Shown piece after piece: positions 47,704 through 60,513 of a DNA stretch of 64,000 nucleotides (its first letter is position 1; each line of letters opens with the position of its first letter). The notes below the pieces were generated by a model, which was given only the letters and a program-made list of their open reading frames with translations, was not told the origin of the DNA and made no database searches. A program made the translations under genes and the position numbers. The DNA is from Oreocharis arfaki (Eukaryota; Chordata; Aves; Passeriformes; Paramythiidae): assembly GCA_013398015.1 (NCBI GenBank), contig VZRR01010913.1, positions 249,753 to 313,752 of the forward strand, read 5' to 3'.

Positions 47704-50700
47704 AAAACGGATTGCAGTGGGGGCAGTATATGTTTAGAATTATCTCTATAAAAATACCTTAAGTCAGTAATATTTTTTTTTCTGAACACTACTTAATGTG
47801 AAGAAACAAATATAATTCACAGCCATGACCATTTAAAATAATAAACCGCTCAAGGACATAAGTCCTTCTCAGTGAATTGCACTTTCTCATTAGCAACAGT
47901 ATTAAAAAGATGCCACAACAAGTACTCAGACCTTTGTTTAACATGCATGTAACACTGTTTTGGGAAGCTTAGCACTGCAGATCTAGAATATAAATTGTTC
48001 CACCAGTTTCTACTTTCAGAAAGATAATTCATTCTCCTAATTTGGTAATGATGTATTTAATTTTTTAGCTTGGTAAATCATGTAACAGATTGGTTTCATT
48101 TCACAAAGGAACAAGGGAAGGAGTACAGGCTTAGAGGATGGATAAAATGTCCTAAGTCTCCTGTTAAACCTCATTCGAGTAAACCTAAACCTTCAATTAT
48201 GGCTCAACAATGGTTGAATAGGTCTTTCCTTTCCCCAAGTCCCAGTAGGTATCCTACTTGCTAACAGCAATTCCTGATCCCTCACTAGAGCAGATAATTC
48301 GAGCTAAATCATACATTGTCCCCTCATCTTGCATTCAGAAGGCGAGGAGGTGATAAGTGTTTTCTGAGGTGTTTCTGGTATATGTGTTTCCCTGAGGTTG
48401 TGAACACTGATTACAGAAGCAAGTCAGCATCCATGGAAAAGGACTTTTCTGCTAGATAAACCTCTACAGTGTGATTTCACTGCAGGTCGAAGAGTGACTT
48501 CAGTCAGAAAGGGGAAACTGCATTAACTTTAAAGGGGACCCTCAGAGGTAAGGGCCAGGGCAAAAGGCAGCAATACTATTACAGGGCTAGATACCTTCTT
48601 GCCCTGCAGAGCAATTTTGCTGCTTCAGAAATCTTCCTCTTGCTCCTATGAGGACAGATGAGATAACCAGACCTGGGTGTTCAGTTGGAATGTTATAGAC
48701 GACCTTCAGAGCCTTGTTCCCCCTGATGTAGAGCAGGAACATGGACTCCTGTTTCCCATCTTCAAGCAAGTCACTGTAATCTCCTGGCTACTCTGAAGTT
48801 TGCTTATGGTTGTTTTTACTGCACATGCACCATCAGAAAATGAGCAGATGTCCAGTCTGGTCAGCACAAGTGAGTGAGCATAACCAGCAAGGGGTGCTTT
48901 CCTAGTAATGTGTCTGAATCAGGAGGAGCAGAGACCAGGTCTCCTGCCTTAGGTAAATGATAGTCTGACCTGGCACATAACTAAAGAGCCTTGGGTTGTT
49001 TTATTTTTTTCCTCTGTGGCTTTCCACAGAATAAGAGGAGAGATTTGCTGCTCTGTTTTATGACTAGCCTCTCCCCAAAGGAAGAAACAGCCTGCCCAGC
49101 TGTGGAGGGAAATTTACCTTATCTGGATAGCATGGAATTGGCTGGAAGCTGCCACATTGAAATGTTAGAGAAGGTTTTAATATGTTCTACTTGAAGTGAC
49201 ACCTGTCCCTTTAAAAACTGGCATGTTTGCAAAGACATTGAAACCCACACATTATGAAGAAAAAAATCATATTGCATTTAATGAAATACTCAAAGCTGAC
49301 TTCTTTTTTTTCTTTTCGTTGAAATCCCTGCCTGTAAAAAAACCTTTTTCAGCTTGAAAAATCTCATTCCAAATCAGAAATACTTTGGGGGGAGTAAAAT
49401 TAACTAGCGAGAACCTATTATCTACACATCTGTAGCTGTGTAATCACACTTCAGATGGTTGATTGTCACTTCCATGTCTCTATAGGAAGATTGAGTCTTT
49501 TCTTTCCATAACTAAAACTGAAACTAATGTTATCTGAAGTTCTGTATTTGACAAATTTGGAGTCTAATGTTCTCTTGCAGAGGAGCAGTGCAGACAAGAT
49601 CTGAATCCTTGCTCCTAGCAAAAGGGGAAGTGTTTATCTGGGAGTAATAACCATATCAATGTAGCTTTCTGTTGCATTGCAGTACTACTTAGAACAAACA
49701 TAATTTTGTGGCACAAAGTTTTGTTCACTATGAATGGTATTAATTAATTTTGTAACCTTCTTCATGGGTTCTGTTTCTTTAACATTAGAAGCTTTTTCCG
49801 GGCTTATTTGGGTTTGTTTAGCCAACTCATAAGACAGCATGAAATTTCTGCACTCGTATCTCCTGTCTGGCGAGCAGAGGGAGATGGATGAGGAAATGTA
49901 TTGCAATTTATTTTTTTTCCAAGTCCAAAGCACACAGCTTAGCCTAATTAGCCTGAAGATGTATGCATATTTGTGGAAATGAAGGTGTGAATGGGGGGTA
50001 ATCAGTTTTGACTACTTAGATCATCTCTAGGTAGAGAGGGAGAAAGAAGAAGAAAAAAAATCTAAACAAAAAAAACTCCACAAAAAATATTACCTTATTC
50101 TGCTCCTGTCTTGGAAAACCATTTTGCTACTAAGTAAAGCAAATGCTGCACAAACTTCTAGCTACTAGGGCTTTTATTGTTATTTGACAGATGGATGTGC
50201 TTGTTTATAATGGTCCTGTTTTGCCTTGATTATCTGCATCGTGTCACTTCTGGCTGAGCACAAGGGATTTGTTGGCACACTTCAATGCAGACTACCTGTC
50301 GGTAGGAATATGCTTACAAACACTAATGCTGCAGCTGGAGTTAGCATACTTTTTACGACTTGATTGAAGCATAGAACTGCTTTCTGGGCCCTGTGAACTT
50401 ACTAGTTTCTACAGGAACTATCTTAGCAAGACAGTCCTTGCTCCTAGCATCCTCCTGGGGACACAGTCCCTGGGCTCTACGATGGTTGAGTGCCGGCCTT
50501 GGTCATTAATGGGTCCCTCGTACTTGTCACTGCCACCTGCTTAGCCATAAGCTAATTTGTTCGGTTGTTTGCAAAGAACTGAGGCTAACCCCAGGTTTCT
50601 GGACATTGTTCCTCTGCTTAGTAATGTGGCACCTGTTTATGCTCACATGCTAATACTTTGTTCTGCGGGTTTTGGTGGTGCTAGCCAGCAAAATTTTCAA

Positions 50701-52845
50701 GGCTGACATTAGGCTCAGGCAAAGTGGGTGTTTGCCAGCAAAGCAACTGGGGGGCAAAAGACCAGCTTGTCATTCTCTGTGCTGTTTTGACTGTGCTTAG
50801 GAGCCCGGAAAATTGAGCCTCAGAAAGGCCTTGTGCTACAGAAATATAGCCACCATCCTTCTCCCTTGCAAACAGCAAATTCAACTCTCTTGATCTCTCC
50901 TCTTTTTCTGTCTGTTATCTTTATCTTGTTTCTTTCCATAGCTGGAGTTATATATCCCTGTTAGAGGCTTAAGTTTTCATCCTTGGAAAAGTGAAATTCT
51001 CACTGCATTTCTCAAAAGCTTTGAGGTGGCCTCATCTGTCACTGTATGTCTGGGTTCCTCTACCCCACTTACATAGCTCTTCAGTTTCTGAGAGTTATGG
51101 GTGCACTGTAGCAAATGATTTGCTTTCCCACATCCCTTCACAGAAGAATGAGTGGGTTTTTTCCTCATGTAGCGCTGAGCTCCTGTGAAAGCATCCATAT
51201 CTCTATGTTCCCATAACATCCAAGGATGGATGCTGTCTTTCTGTTACTCTACCTCACCTTTTTTCTCTCTGTGCCCTTTCTGAATGGGCAGCACAGAAAG
51301 CTCTGCATGTGGGGAAGACGTGGGTTTTGCACATGCTGCATGAACACTGCCAATTGCACACACCGTGGAGTTTTTCATCCAAAAAGAATGAGGGAGGACC
51401 TACCACTGTGTTAAATGGAGTGCAGAAATAGACACAGGTGACTCCATAATACAACTCCCCCTCTGCAGGAGCACAGCATGCCTGAGCAGCATGAAGGGAA
51501 TGATGACAGCAGGCAAGTCCCTGTGCAGGGACTGTCTGGATTTTGGAGTGGTGTGGGAGCACCTCCATTCTAGAGCAGAGCAGCTGTTTCACAATGTCCA
51601 AACAGCAGTGGACCAATCAGAGGATGTGCCTGTCCCATGGAAAACTTGGGAAAAGTTTGGCCAGCTTTCAGCATGTAATGCTGTGGTTCTGAACAGAGAG
51701 CTGTAAACGACACACGCGACTGTTTTGTTGCTTCTCTGTCTGCTGCCAGAGAAAGTGGCGTGGATCCTGTGGGTGACGTGCAGCTGCTGAGCCAGCCAGC
51801 TCTCAGGCCAGCTGGGCTGCCTGCCACCCACGTGCTGGCTGAGCCCTGGCTGCTGGGGATGGATTTCAGTGGGTGGTTTTCCTTCTCGTTGCGAGGTATG
51901 TTAGTTTTGCATCCTGCCATGCCTCTGACTGGTATCTCTTCTGTGACGCTATTGTGTGGGAATCTCCAAAACAGCTCCATGTGGGTATCTCTGGGAAAAA
52001 AGTGTCCTGCTTTTAAATGATGTTAATGTTCCCAAAATGAGCTGTACAGTGCATGACCATTACCATTTGTTAAAGGAGTGGGATGTGCTAGGTCCCAAAC
52101 AAACAGATTTCTGCATCATGCAGTCTTTCCCCACACCTGCTAGACAGGCATTTCTCCAGACATCTCAGCATGGGGGCAGAGATCAAATGGCTTTTCTTAG
52201 GTATTCTCTGAAGCTAACCCTGTGGTCTCCAACATTGTGTACTTTGGGTATTTCTTTTAGAGCAATTTCAATGCCCCACTTTTATTTATTTATAACCTTT
52301 TCATTTTTTTTTTTTAAACTCCTGAGTTTGGTGTTGGTGGAATATTATTTCTTTTTTCATATCTGGCAAAAAACCATAAGTAAATTTCAGAGAAGCAAGT
52401 CCCAGGAGTGTGATAGTATGCTTCACTCTCATAGTTACTGCTGCTGTGTGTCTACACACATAGATGAATGTGCAGCTGTTTTATCCAAAATAGTGATGAT
52501 CATAAACATTACTGGAGGTAGTTTTCCTAGAGGCTTAAGTGGACTGAAACAATAAATTTACTAGCTCAGATTTCTTTCCTGAGTTCCAGTTGGTAGCCCA
52601 CAATATACCAACATTTTAGTAACAAGGGTTCTATTTAACTCTGGACAGCTTTTCTTTGCATTAAACATCCAGGCTCATTAATACTCCCATCCTGCTAATA
52701 TTGTACCAGGCAGTAGAATCCTCCTGAATTAAAAAAAAAAGTGAAACAAGAAAAGGGCGGAGAACGCGATATCATACCTCTGTTTGAGGTACTTCAACCA
52801 TGTTTATCAATTAAACAGCAAGACAATTATACCTGGTTCCGACTT
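47704..52845. other. Unique non-coding sequence with a GC-richer patch
   Basis: No gene recognised. Positions about 51250-51980 are richer in G and C and hold overlapping frames on both strands (up to 136 codons minus, 71-86 plus). A 199-codon plus frame at 51956-52555 runs through a T tract and resembles no family. An A-rich run lies at 50040-50090. A good 3' splice-site-like motif (CTGTGGCTTTCCACAG) ends at about 49030 but no donor follows within a plausible exon. Confidence 0.4.
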
Positions 52846-53144
52846 CCTTTAAAGCGAGGCCAGGCTCTTTTCAGTGGTGACAGGGACAAGATAAGAGGTA
52901 ACAGACAGGAACAGAAGAGGCTACGTCAACATCTGGAAACACTTTTTCGCTCTGAGTGTAACCAAGCATAGAAACAGGCTACCCAGAGAGGCTGTGGTGT
53001 TTCCATCCTTGGAGATGTTCAAAACCCACCTGGAAGTGATCCTCAGCAGCTGGCTCTGGGTGGTCCTGCTTGAGCAGGGTAACCTCCAGACAAGGTAACC
53101 TCCAGAGCTCCCTTCCACTCCGAACTTCTCTGTGATTCCATGAT
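52846..53144 (+). mobile_element. CR1 LINE 3' fragment
   Basis: Text follows the CR1 3' end: GAGGCCAGGCTCTTTTCAGT, GGTGACAGGGACAAGATAAG, then CAGGCTACCCAGAGAGGCTG, CCATCCTTGGAGATGTTCAA and the tail TCTGTGATTCCATGAT. It covers the last part of ORF2 and the 3' UTR and is clearly more diverged than the copy at 34.2 kb, with indels in the ORF part. A local 16-bp tandem duplication, (GGTAACCTCCAGACAA), at 53078-53106 is private to this copy. Confidence 0.93.
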
Positions 53145-53305
53145 CACAATTCTTGCCCCTCTTCACCTTTACATGATTTCTTCTAAGACAGAGCAGGTGA
53201 TGAAAGGGAAAGAAAGGAATGACACAGAATGATAAGGGAAAACTTTAGGAATGGGATAGGGAGACATGATGGAGCCCCTGAAATGTTAGGAAACAAGAGG
53301 TTGTC

Positions 53306-53349
53306 AAAAAAAAAAAAAAAAACAAACCAAAACAAACAAACAAAAAAAA
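53306..53349. repeat. A-rich tract with (CAAA)n
   Basis: A17 followed by CAAACCAAAACAAACAAACA and more A. It lies about 160 bp after the CR1 fragment and is not its tail, since CR1 ends in octamer repeats rather than poly(A). Confidence 0.9.
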
Positions 53350-54199
53350 CCACGGCAATGCAGAGGGGCAGAATGCCAGGGGCTGCCCCAGATGCAGGAA
53401 GATCAGTCCAGAAAAGTCATAAGCCTTCACTGCTCTAGGTGTGAACACCATGGATTTCCACATGGACATAGGTCTGTAAGAAACTCTTTGGATATTGAGG
53501 AGTTCATTCCTTTTTATGCAATGCAGCTGTTGTACAGAGCAAAGCTGCAATGCTAAACATCAAGAACCCAAACTCCCTGACAGTTCTTGGCGTTGAAGTG
53601 GCTTTTGCTCCAGGCCCAGGAATGGACCATTTGGCAATGTGGTCCCTTATTGCTCTTGGGGGCCCCCACTGTTGAGGGGGGGGCTGCAGAGAGAGTGTCA
53701 GCCCAGCTCCTCCCCATGCTAATGGCATTATGTCTTTTCTGTGTGTGACCTGGGGGGCGTCACTGATGCTTTCATTACGGAAAAAATCCCTCCATACCAC
53801 AGAACAGATTGAGGCTGTGCCCATTCAATATTTTTTTCAGTTGAGTTCTCTTTGTTCAGTCATCCTGCCCAGTGGTGACAGGTGCCACTCCTCTGGAGAG
53901 AGATTACATTGAAGTGTGACAAGAGTCCTTTTAGCAGGCTTTTATGTTAGTAATAGCTAGCTGTGTTAATGCTTAATTCTCCTTTTTTACTTTTTAAAAA
54001 AATCTTCATTGAATAAAAATATGAAACAGTGATGTTGCTATGGCCACTTGCAGTTTAATCAGAACATTGACTGTGTTATTTATCTGTCCTTATTAGCAGC
54101 CACCTTCTTGGTTTCCAGAGTATTGATCCTGAGACTATTTTCTTTAAAAGAGGCGAGTCCATCTCTTTATAATGAACAAAAATAATTTTCTGTTTACTG

Positions 54200-54326
54200 T
54201 GTGGGGTTTTGTTGACTGCTTTTTGGTTTGGGTTTTTTTGTTTGCTTTTTGGGGGGTGGGGAGGGGTTGTTAAGCGGTTTTCTTGTCCTATTTTTGTGTT
54301 GTTGTTGGGTTTTTTTTGGTTTCTTT
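54200..54326. repeat. T/G low-complexity tract with G-runs
   Basis: Alternating T and G runs, including GGGGGGTGGGGAGGGG at 54251-54266. Frames opened here (Phe/Gly/Cys plus strand, Lys/Pro/Gln minus strand) are compositional. Confidence 0.85.
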
Positions 54327-55408
54327 AACCTATTCTTAAATAACAGAATTTTGATGCAAATTGATTGCATTAGAGGAGCTCTTACCACTCAAGGTAAGAG
54401 AAGTTCCTGGAGACCCTGCTGATATATGTGTGTATGGGGCAGCTAATGTTAGCAGCTGGCATATCCTGGCAACAGAGAGGGAATGTTTCAGAAGTTCCCA
54501 CATCAAAACTATTGTTGCTGTCTGCAGGGGAGGGTAGCAGGCTCAACGCACAGACTGAACAGGATTTTCTTTAATTTGGTTTCTCCTATTAAGGGACTTT
54601 TCAGAATATGAGTATCTGGTGGAAAAAAAAACCACTAAGATGCCCAACACGAATGCCTAAGTGGATTGGGAGCCCAAAGAGGTTTGACAGCAAAGCCTGT
54701 GCTCTTTTGCTGTCATCTTTCTAGTGCATGTTTTGGTCTTTTGATGATAGTTGTGGCTAAATATGAGCCTAATGTATCCCAGTCCTGATCCCCAATCCCA
54801 ACCGCTCTCTTCTCTCCATCCTCCTAGAATTTGTACTGCACATCCCGCTGACACTGCAGTAACACTTTGAACTTCCCTCTTTTGGTAGCATCCTCTTGCG
54901 TATTCCATTAGGTCACAAGTTCTTAAAACTAAATTTTCTTCCCTAACTGATTCTCCATGTCTCCACTGTGTTTCTAATTTTAAATTTGTTAGTATGCTTT
55001 TGTGTAAACCTGAAATATCCCATAGGATCTGCCTTCTGTTTCCAGGGAAAGTGTCCTCTGAAGTAGCTTCAGAGTGTCCACTGAAATTTCTAAGGTAAAA
55101 GAAGGTGGTCAGGGCTCTGGAATATCCAGAGAAAGTTGATATGTTTCCCAGAGGTGCTCAAATATTCTACACAGCATTTCTTATATGCTGCATTGTGTTT
55201 TCCCTGTGGCATTCACATAATCTTGTTTGAGTAATTGAAAGTTACAGAAATTGGAGCTTTATCATTTAATGACCTTCCTACTTGCTGCTTGCACAGATGA
55301 CTATGATCTGGTTAAAAACATTATGTAAATATATTTATAAACAAAAAAGTAATCAACCTGTAGAGGAAGGAAACCCAAAGTAGGAATACACTAAAAGTAA
55401 GAGACAAC

Positions 55409-55479
55409 AATAATATACCTGAGACTTGAATTCAGAAAATACAAAAATAATATACCTGAGACCTGAATTCAGAAAATAC
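55409..55479 (+). repeat. Tandem duplication, 34-bp match at 37-bp spacing
   Basis: AATAATATACCTGAGACTTG (55409 on) continuing to CAGAAAATAC is repeated at 55446-55479 with a single T-to-C difference (GAGACTTG versus GAGACCTG). The near identity implies a recent local duplication. Confidence 0.93.
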
Positions 55480-56937
55480 TGATCAGTCTCAATTTTTTGT
55501 GAAAACAGTGGATGTGCTGGCTACTTAACAACCTTAAAATTCTTCCTTTCTTGTGAAGTGTTAACCCAGGGTATTTTCACTAGCATCAAGTGAGAGTGGC
55601 TTAATATCTCACTAATCTCGTATTAGGACACTTTATTTGCACTTGTCAAAAAGATGGTTTCTTCTGTCTTTTATGTCTGTGATCTAAGATCCAGCCCTCC
55701 GCTACAGATTGTAGTTCATTTTTTTTAAGTTCTGAAATATAAATCAGCAGCAGAAATGGAATAAAATTAAATCTCTGGCTACTTCAGTGAGGGGGAGGAC
55801 AAGGGCACCTGTTAGATCCTCAGACTGAATATTCAGCTCTGAGCCGCTGCATATTTCAGGTGGTTATGAATTTGTACATTACCAGCAGAACTGTCTTAGC
55901 ATGAATGTACAAGTTCTTGATAAAGACCTGGTTGTTTCACCAATCTGTAACAGAGATCAATTTTTTTTTCTAATTTTATTTTCAGGAAGAGAAAACAAGG
56001 CATAATTTAATCTGTTTTGGGGTAATTGGCACTGTTATCATTGATCATAGGAGGTGTTGGTGGCTAGGGGAATTCAGTACTTGGAAAAAAATATTGAAGG
56101 TTTCAGTCAAATGTACCCTCCAGTTTTTTTGATAAAGGAGTGTGATAGTAGATCAACTAACCATACATAAAGAAACATATTCTTATGCCTGCTATCGACA
56201 GTAAAGGACACAGTTTTTTTAGGAGGCGTGCCAAACACACCACTCTAATTATGCAATGCACAAACATCCTAACAAAATAGTTAGGGATGATTGTATTTCT
56301 CTCTGCTCCTCAGGTGATTAATTACAACCTGTTCAGTGAGCAACAAAGTCCATATTTTCACAAGACTGTTCTCTCATGCCTGTTTTTCAGAGGATCCATA
56401 AACACATGGACTTTTCCTTCCAACATTAAGATCTAGTTGACTGTTCTACCTTGATTCATTCAACAAGCTTTGCCCCGTTTCTGCTCACAGAGCTTTCTAA
56501 ACCAACGTGTAAGGCAGATGTAGAGAGGACAAGATTTCTGTCCCCAGCCATCTCCTTCCCAGGGAAGTTGGTACAAATTTTATTGTAAATTGCTCCTGGC
56601 AGTATATGCCACTTATTTTCCTTTAATCCTGTTTTCATCTCACCTCATAATGATTTCAGGAATGTTTTTAGTTTCCAAAGCCAAGGAAACAGTTTCTTCT
56701 TGGTGGAAATAGCATTTGCTGTTAAATAAAAAGCAATGTGCTTTTCTGGCTAAGCTTTATGAGGACAACTGTACAATCTGTACTGTACGCTTGGAAACTG
56801 CTGCAACAAGACGTGTACCATATGGTGTATGTGGCATTCCCTTACCTCAAGTGTTCCCTTACTCAGGCAGGCATGGTTGGTAATGAGCTCATTTTTAAAA
56901 AAGGGAAATGTGGGTGATTTTTGTTTGTTTTTCTTTT
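55480..56937. other. Unique non-coding sequence, no gene seen
   Basis: AT-rich spacer; no recognisable gene or named repeat. Short minus-strand frames at 56456-56638 and 56750-56989 are unassigned, and the second is partly opened by the G-rich tract. Confidence 0.5.
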
Positions 56938-56967
56938 TTGGCGGGGGGCGGGGTTGAGGAGGGGGGG
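56938..56967 (+). repeat. G-rich tract, potential G-quadruplex
   Basis: G6, C, G4, TTGAGGA, then G7 satisfies the G3+N1-7 pattern when the last run is split as GGG-G-GGG. It stands alone in AT-rich DNA with a T-rich strand before it. Confidence 0.6.
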
Positions 56968-59222
56968 AAGCAGAAATCTCTACATGCAAGAACAGGGTGA
57001 AGAAATGTCGTTTTTCCTCACCTCTGCTGGTTCTCTCATCAGCTTGAAGTATTAAGAAATCAGGAACTTCATTAGGAAAAAGAAGGGAGACTACTGAGCT
57101 GAGGTTAAGTTTAAAGCGATGCCATGACAGGAAAATAGGATTTAAGCCAGAATGGTTTTAGCTTCTCTTTCCATCTGGCAGAGTCATAGTCCATAAATAT
57201 GTGGGAAATGAGCACAACAGACAGGTGAAATGTGATACCAACTCTCTTTAACTGTGTGGGAAAAGAGTGGGAGACTCATAACCTTGGGAAACACTTCAGC
57301 ATGTTACATTCTTCTTTTTGGAAGTCACCTTAGAGTAAAACTGTCGGAGTGTCATACAGAGAAGTTAAAATTAAAATTTTCTCTACCTATGTGCTCCTGA
57401 AAACCACAGACAGAGAGGGAAATCCGCTTAGACTATCACTGCTCCCAGGCAAAGGGGGCTTAGTATGTCACCATACTTGTCTGATCTGCCCTGAATAGAA
57501 ACAACCAGTTCAAGGAAATTGGTAACCTGTATGACTGAGCTGACACAAAACACTGTGTTGGACTCCTTGCTATGAGATGTATTTGTTCATGGTGTGTATC
57601 CTCGTAAAGGATGCTGTCTCTGAAATAAGGAAGTAGAAGACCACTTGTGCCTATGAAAGCTTGAGATGGCTTTTTTCTCTCTCACTGAGACGTTGTGCTC
57701 TACATTTATTAAAGACAAAGTCCATCCAAAGTGACATGCAGTGTGATGTCAGACACATTAAGGATAAATGTCTGTGATGTACTGTCTTGGGCAGAAGTCT
57801 ACAACCTGGATAGAAGCTCCTTGAGCTTGCATATTCTTACTAATCTATTCTACTGTCCTAACGGAGGGGGTCAAAAGGAATATGTTGATCGTGAGTAAAA
57901 GGAACATCCTTTGTCAAGAGCCAAAATATGATCCTTTGCTACAGGCTCTAAGTGTTACAAATCCTGTGTAGAATTTTCTGTCAAGAACCCTGACACTAAC
58001 CTGAGACCATAGGTGGATTGTGGAAAACGGAGGCATACTGGGGGCTAACACTGCAATTGTGGATAGGACAAGCTGCATGAAAAGAAAAGTGTCAGCAGCA
58101 CACACTTTTTTCATGTAGTGAACAAAACTAGTCTACAGTCCCATTATAGTTACTCCGTGAACATTATTAGGGCAGCCAAGAGCTGGCAAATGAGGGGACT
58201 GCTGTAGGACTATTTTTTCCATGAGAGGTGTGATGAGTTGCTTTGTCGAACAAATTGAGCAAGGGATGATGATTCGAAGCCCCAGACTCCTTTCTTGAAT
58301 GCAGATGGTCCTATTACTCCCCAAGCTTTAGGGTTATCTTTGTGTAATTTTGGGTTCTCACTTTCATTACTTGGGGATGAATATGAACAGAAAATGGAAA
58401 AATATCTTTTTTGTGTTCCTGTCTTATTGTTTTAGGTAAAGACACTTCAATAAGGATTAATGCCAAAATAAATGTGAATAGAATTAAAGGGCAAAGAACA
58501 TAATTGCTAATTTGAAGAGTTTGAAAAAAGGCATCAAGAACAGAGAATTTGACTGTTAGACAAACAAAAGCTGAATTATCTAAGCTTAAATTGGCATTTT
58601 TAAATGAAAAATAGATTTTTATTGTAATGAGTGTTAAGAAACAGACAATTATCTGTGCGGTGGGATATCATTTAACTTGTTGAAATGAAGACAAACATGT
58701 ATTCTTTAATTTGCCATTATCTAAAGTCTCCAAAAGTTCATGAGGGTTTCTCACTGTATTTTTTAAATGGGATGTAAGAGAAATGAAAACATGCCTGAGC
58801 CAATGAAATATTTTTGCATAGGAAAAAAGTAATTGCATATATAAATGTATATGTATGTTCAGGTTAGAAGTCAGTAAACATTTGCACATTTCTCTCTATG
58901 GAATAAGGCTTTAATTCTCTACTATTTTACTTCTCATCTTTTACCAATCTGCAAATCAGAATTTATAAGGCTATCATGTTGATTTGGCAACAGCATTAAT
59001 TTGCATTGGCAATGTTAAGAAAAGGAGAACCAGAACCTGAAACTTCAGTGTCAGTTCAGAAAACTCTCAGACAGGAATATGTGTCCTGCTGCCACATGGG
59101 AGTAGACTTGAATTAAAATCTCAAGTTGTATTTGCACTGTGGATCACTATACCACTTCCTGGGATGCACAAATCAATTCAAGAACAAGGATCATTCCACG
59201 CTCCGAGGTGCAAATAGAAGCA

Positions 59223-59246
59223 ATTTCACCAAGAAATTGGTGAAAT
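59223..59246. repeat. Perfect 10-bp hairpin with GAAA loop
   Basis: ATTTCACCAA and TTGGTGAAAT are exact reverse complements around GAAA. The loop is of the stable GNRA class if transcribed. A hairpin this short can arise by chance in 64 kb. Confidence 0.6.
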
Positions 59247-60434
59247 ATAAAGAATAGAAATATCTAGTCAGAGGCCACCAGGCTCACATTTCCTTGGGAA
59301 TACTCAATCCTACTTTGCAGGACAGACTAAGACAGTAATAAACCTTTGAGGGCTATGGCGTGGTCTCCTTATCCAAGAGCTTTAGAATATATTATTTGAT
59401 ATATTTATAAAAAATATAGCATATTTAACAACTCCTAGGAGAAATAGCTTTCAAACAGAATATCAAATATTGGAACAGCTGGACTGATACTTAAGAATTT
59501 TCACAATATACTGGCTTCCAGGGGAAGTCTCAATGTAAATTAAATGTTTATCTAATTTGAAAACCAAATACCAAGTTAGATTGGTGCTTTCCTTGTAAAA
59601 TTCAAGATTGTGGAAACTGAATATTTTCCCTGAGATTTTCCTTTTAGGTTTTAAATGAATGGCTTTGTAATGAAAAAAACCCTCAGCTCAGGGTGTATGA
59701 AGTTCTTTTCCTGCTTGAGATGAACAAAGTATTTGCTTTTGTATTTTTTTCCAAAATCAGTCTGACCACAAGACTCACTGTGGTTTATGTCTACCTGCAG
59801 TTCCACACTGAAAGTCCTAAAGACACTATTACCTTGTATTTGGTCTTACACATGTGAGCCCAAATCTTCCTTGGGGTTCTGAGCTGTAGTGGCTGAAAAT
59901 CTTCCCTGTTGCTTAGACATGGGTTAAGCTGAAAAATCACTGAATTACTAGGGAATCTGCTCAAGATGCTGTGTTTCCCTGGATAACCTCTCAACCTGAG
60001 CATATCCACTACTTCTCATGTTGTGTTACATCAAAAAGATGAGCTTGAGAACAGTGTCTTAATTTCTACTTCCAAAACTGTGATTATCAGCTTAGTATTG
60101 TCACCTTCTTGCTGTTTTACCCTTTTAACACACACTGCTCTGCACATATGTACTGCAGTCAGATGGGAAAGCAGGTGTGCTGAACCATAATCTGCATCTT
60201 TTAATTTTTGGTGTTGTCTGGTCAGCCTGTTTGCTGGCCTACTTCCATCTAAAACCCGAGCTCTTTCTGGGCTATATTCCGTTCTTACAAATATATATCA
60301 AACTACTTATTCTTCTCCCAGCCCCAAGAGAAAATAGACTATGTTACAAGTCTTATTTGCCACTAAAAAAAATATGTTTCAACATTTAGTTTTGAGTGAA
60401 TGCTCAAGGGATTTGTTCCCTTTCTCCACAGCTC

Positions 60435-60513
60435 AAAAAAAAAAACAAACCCCCCCCCCCAAAAAAAAAACAACCAAAACCAAAAGACCCAAAACCAAAC
60501 AAAAAAGCAAATA
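60435..60513. repeat. A/C homopolymer tract
   Basis: A11, CAAA, C11, A10, then CAACCAAAACCAAAAG-like text. The purely A/C strand opens Lys/Pro/Asn/Gln frames that are not genes. The C11 run is likely to be length-variable or mis-called. Confidence 0.92.

Larger units (their letters stand above)
53145..55408. other. Unique non-coding sequence with homopolymer tracts
   Basis: Holds the A-rich tract at 53306-53349 and the T/G tract at 54200-54326. A G8 run lies near 53680. No gene is recognised; a 106-codon minus frame at 53504-53824 is unassigned. Confidence 0.5.

Noticed and set aside
47541..47789. Lys/Thr/Asn-rich minus frame and Phe/Gly-rich plus frames, resembling a basic or membrane protein
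   Set aside because: Pure product of the T/G low-complexity tract. The same applies to frames at 54194-54422 and 60363-60620.
49000..49197. Strong acceptor-like motif at about 49030 followed by a 55-codon open stretch
   Set aside because: No donor follows at a plausible place and the peptide is unrecognised; kept only as a note.
51956..52555. 199-codon plus-strand frame
   Set aside because: It runs through a T10 tract giving poly-Phe, and neither half resembles any protein I know; most likely chance.
53306..53349. Poly(A) tail of a retroposed gene after the CR1 fragment
   Set aside because: CR1 ends in octamer repeats and the 160 bp before the A-run resemble no processed transcript.
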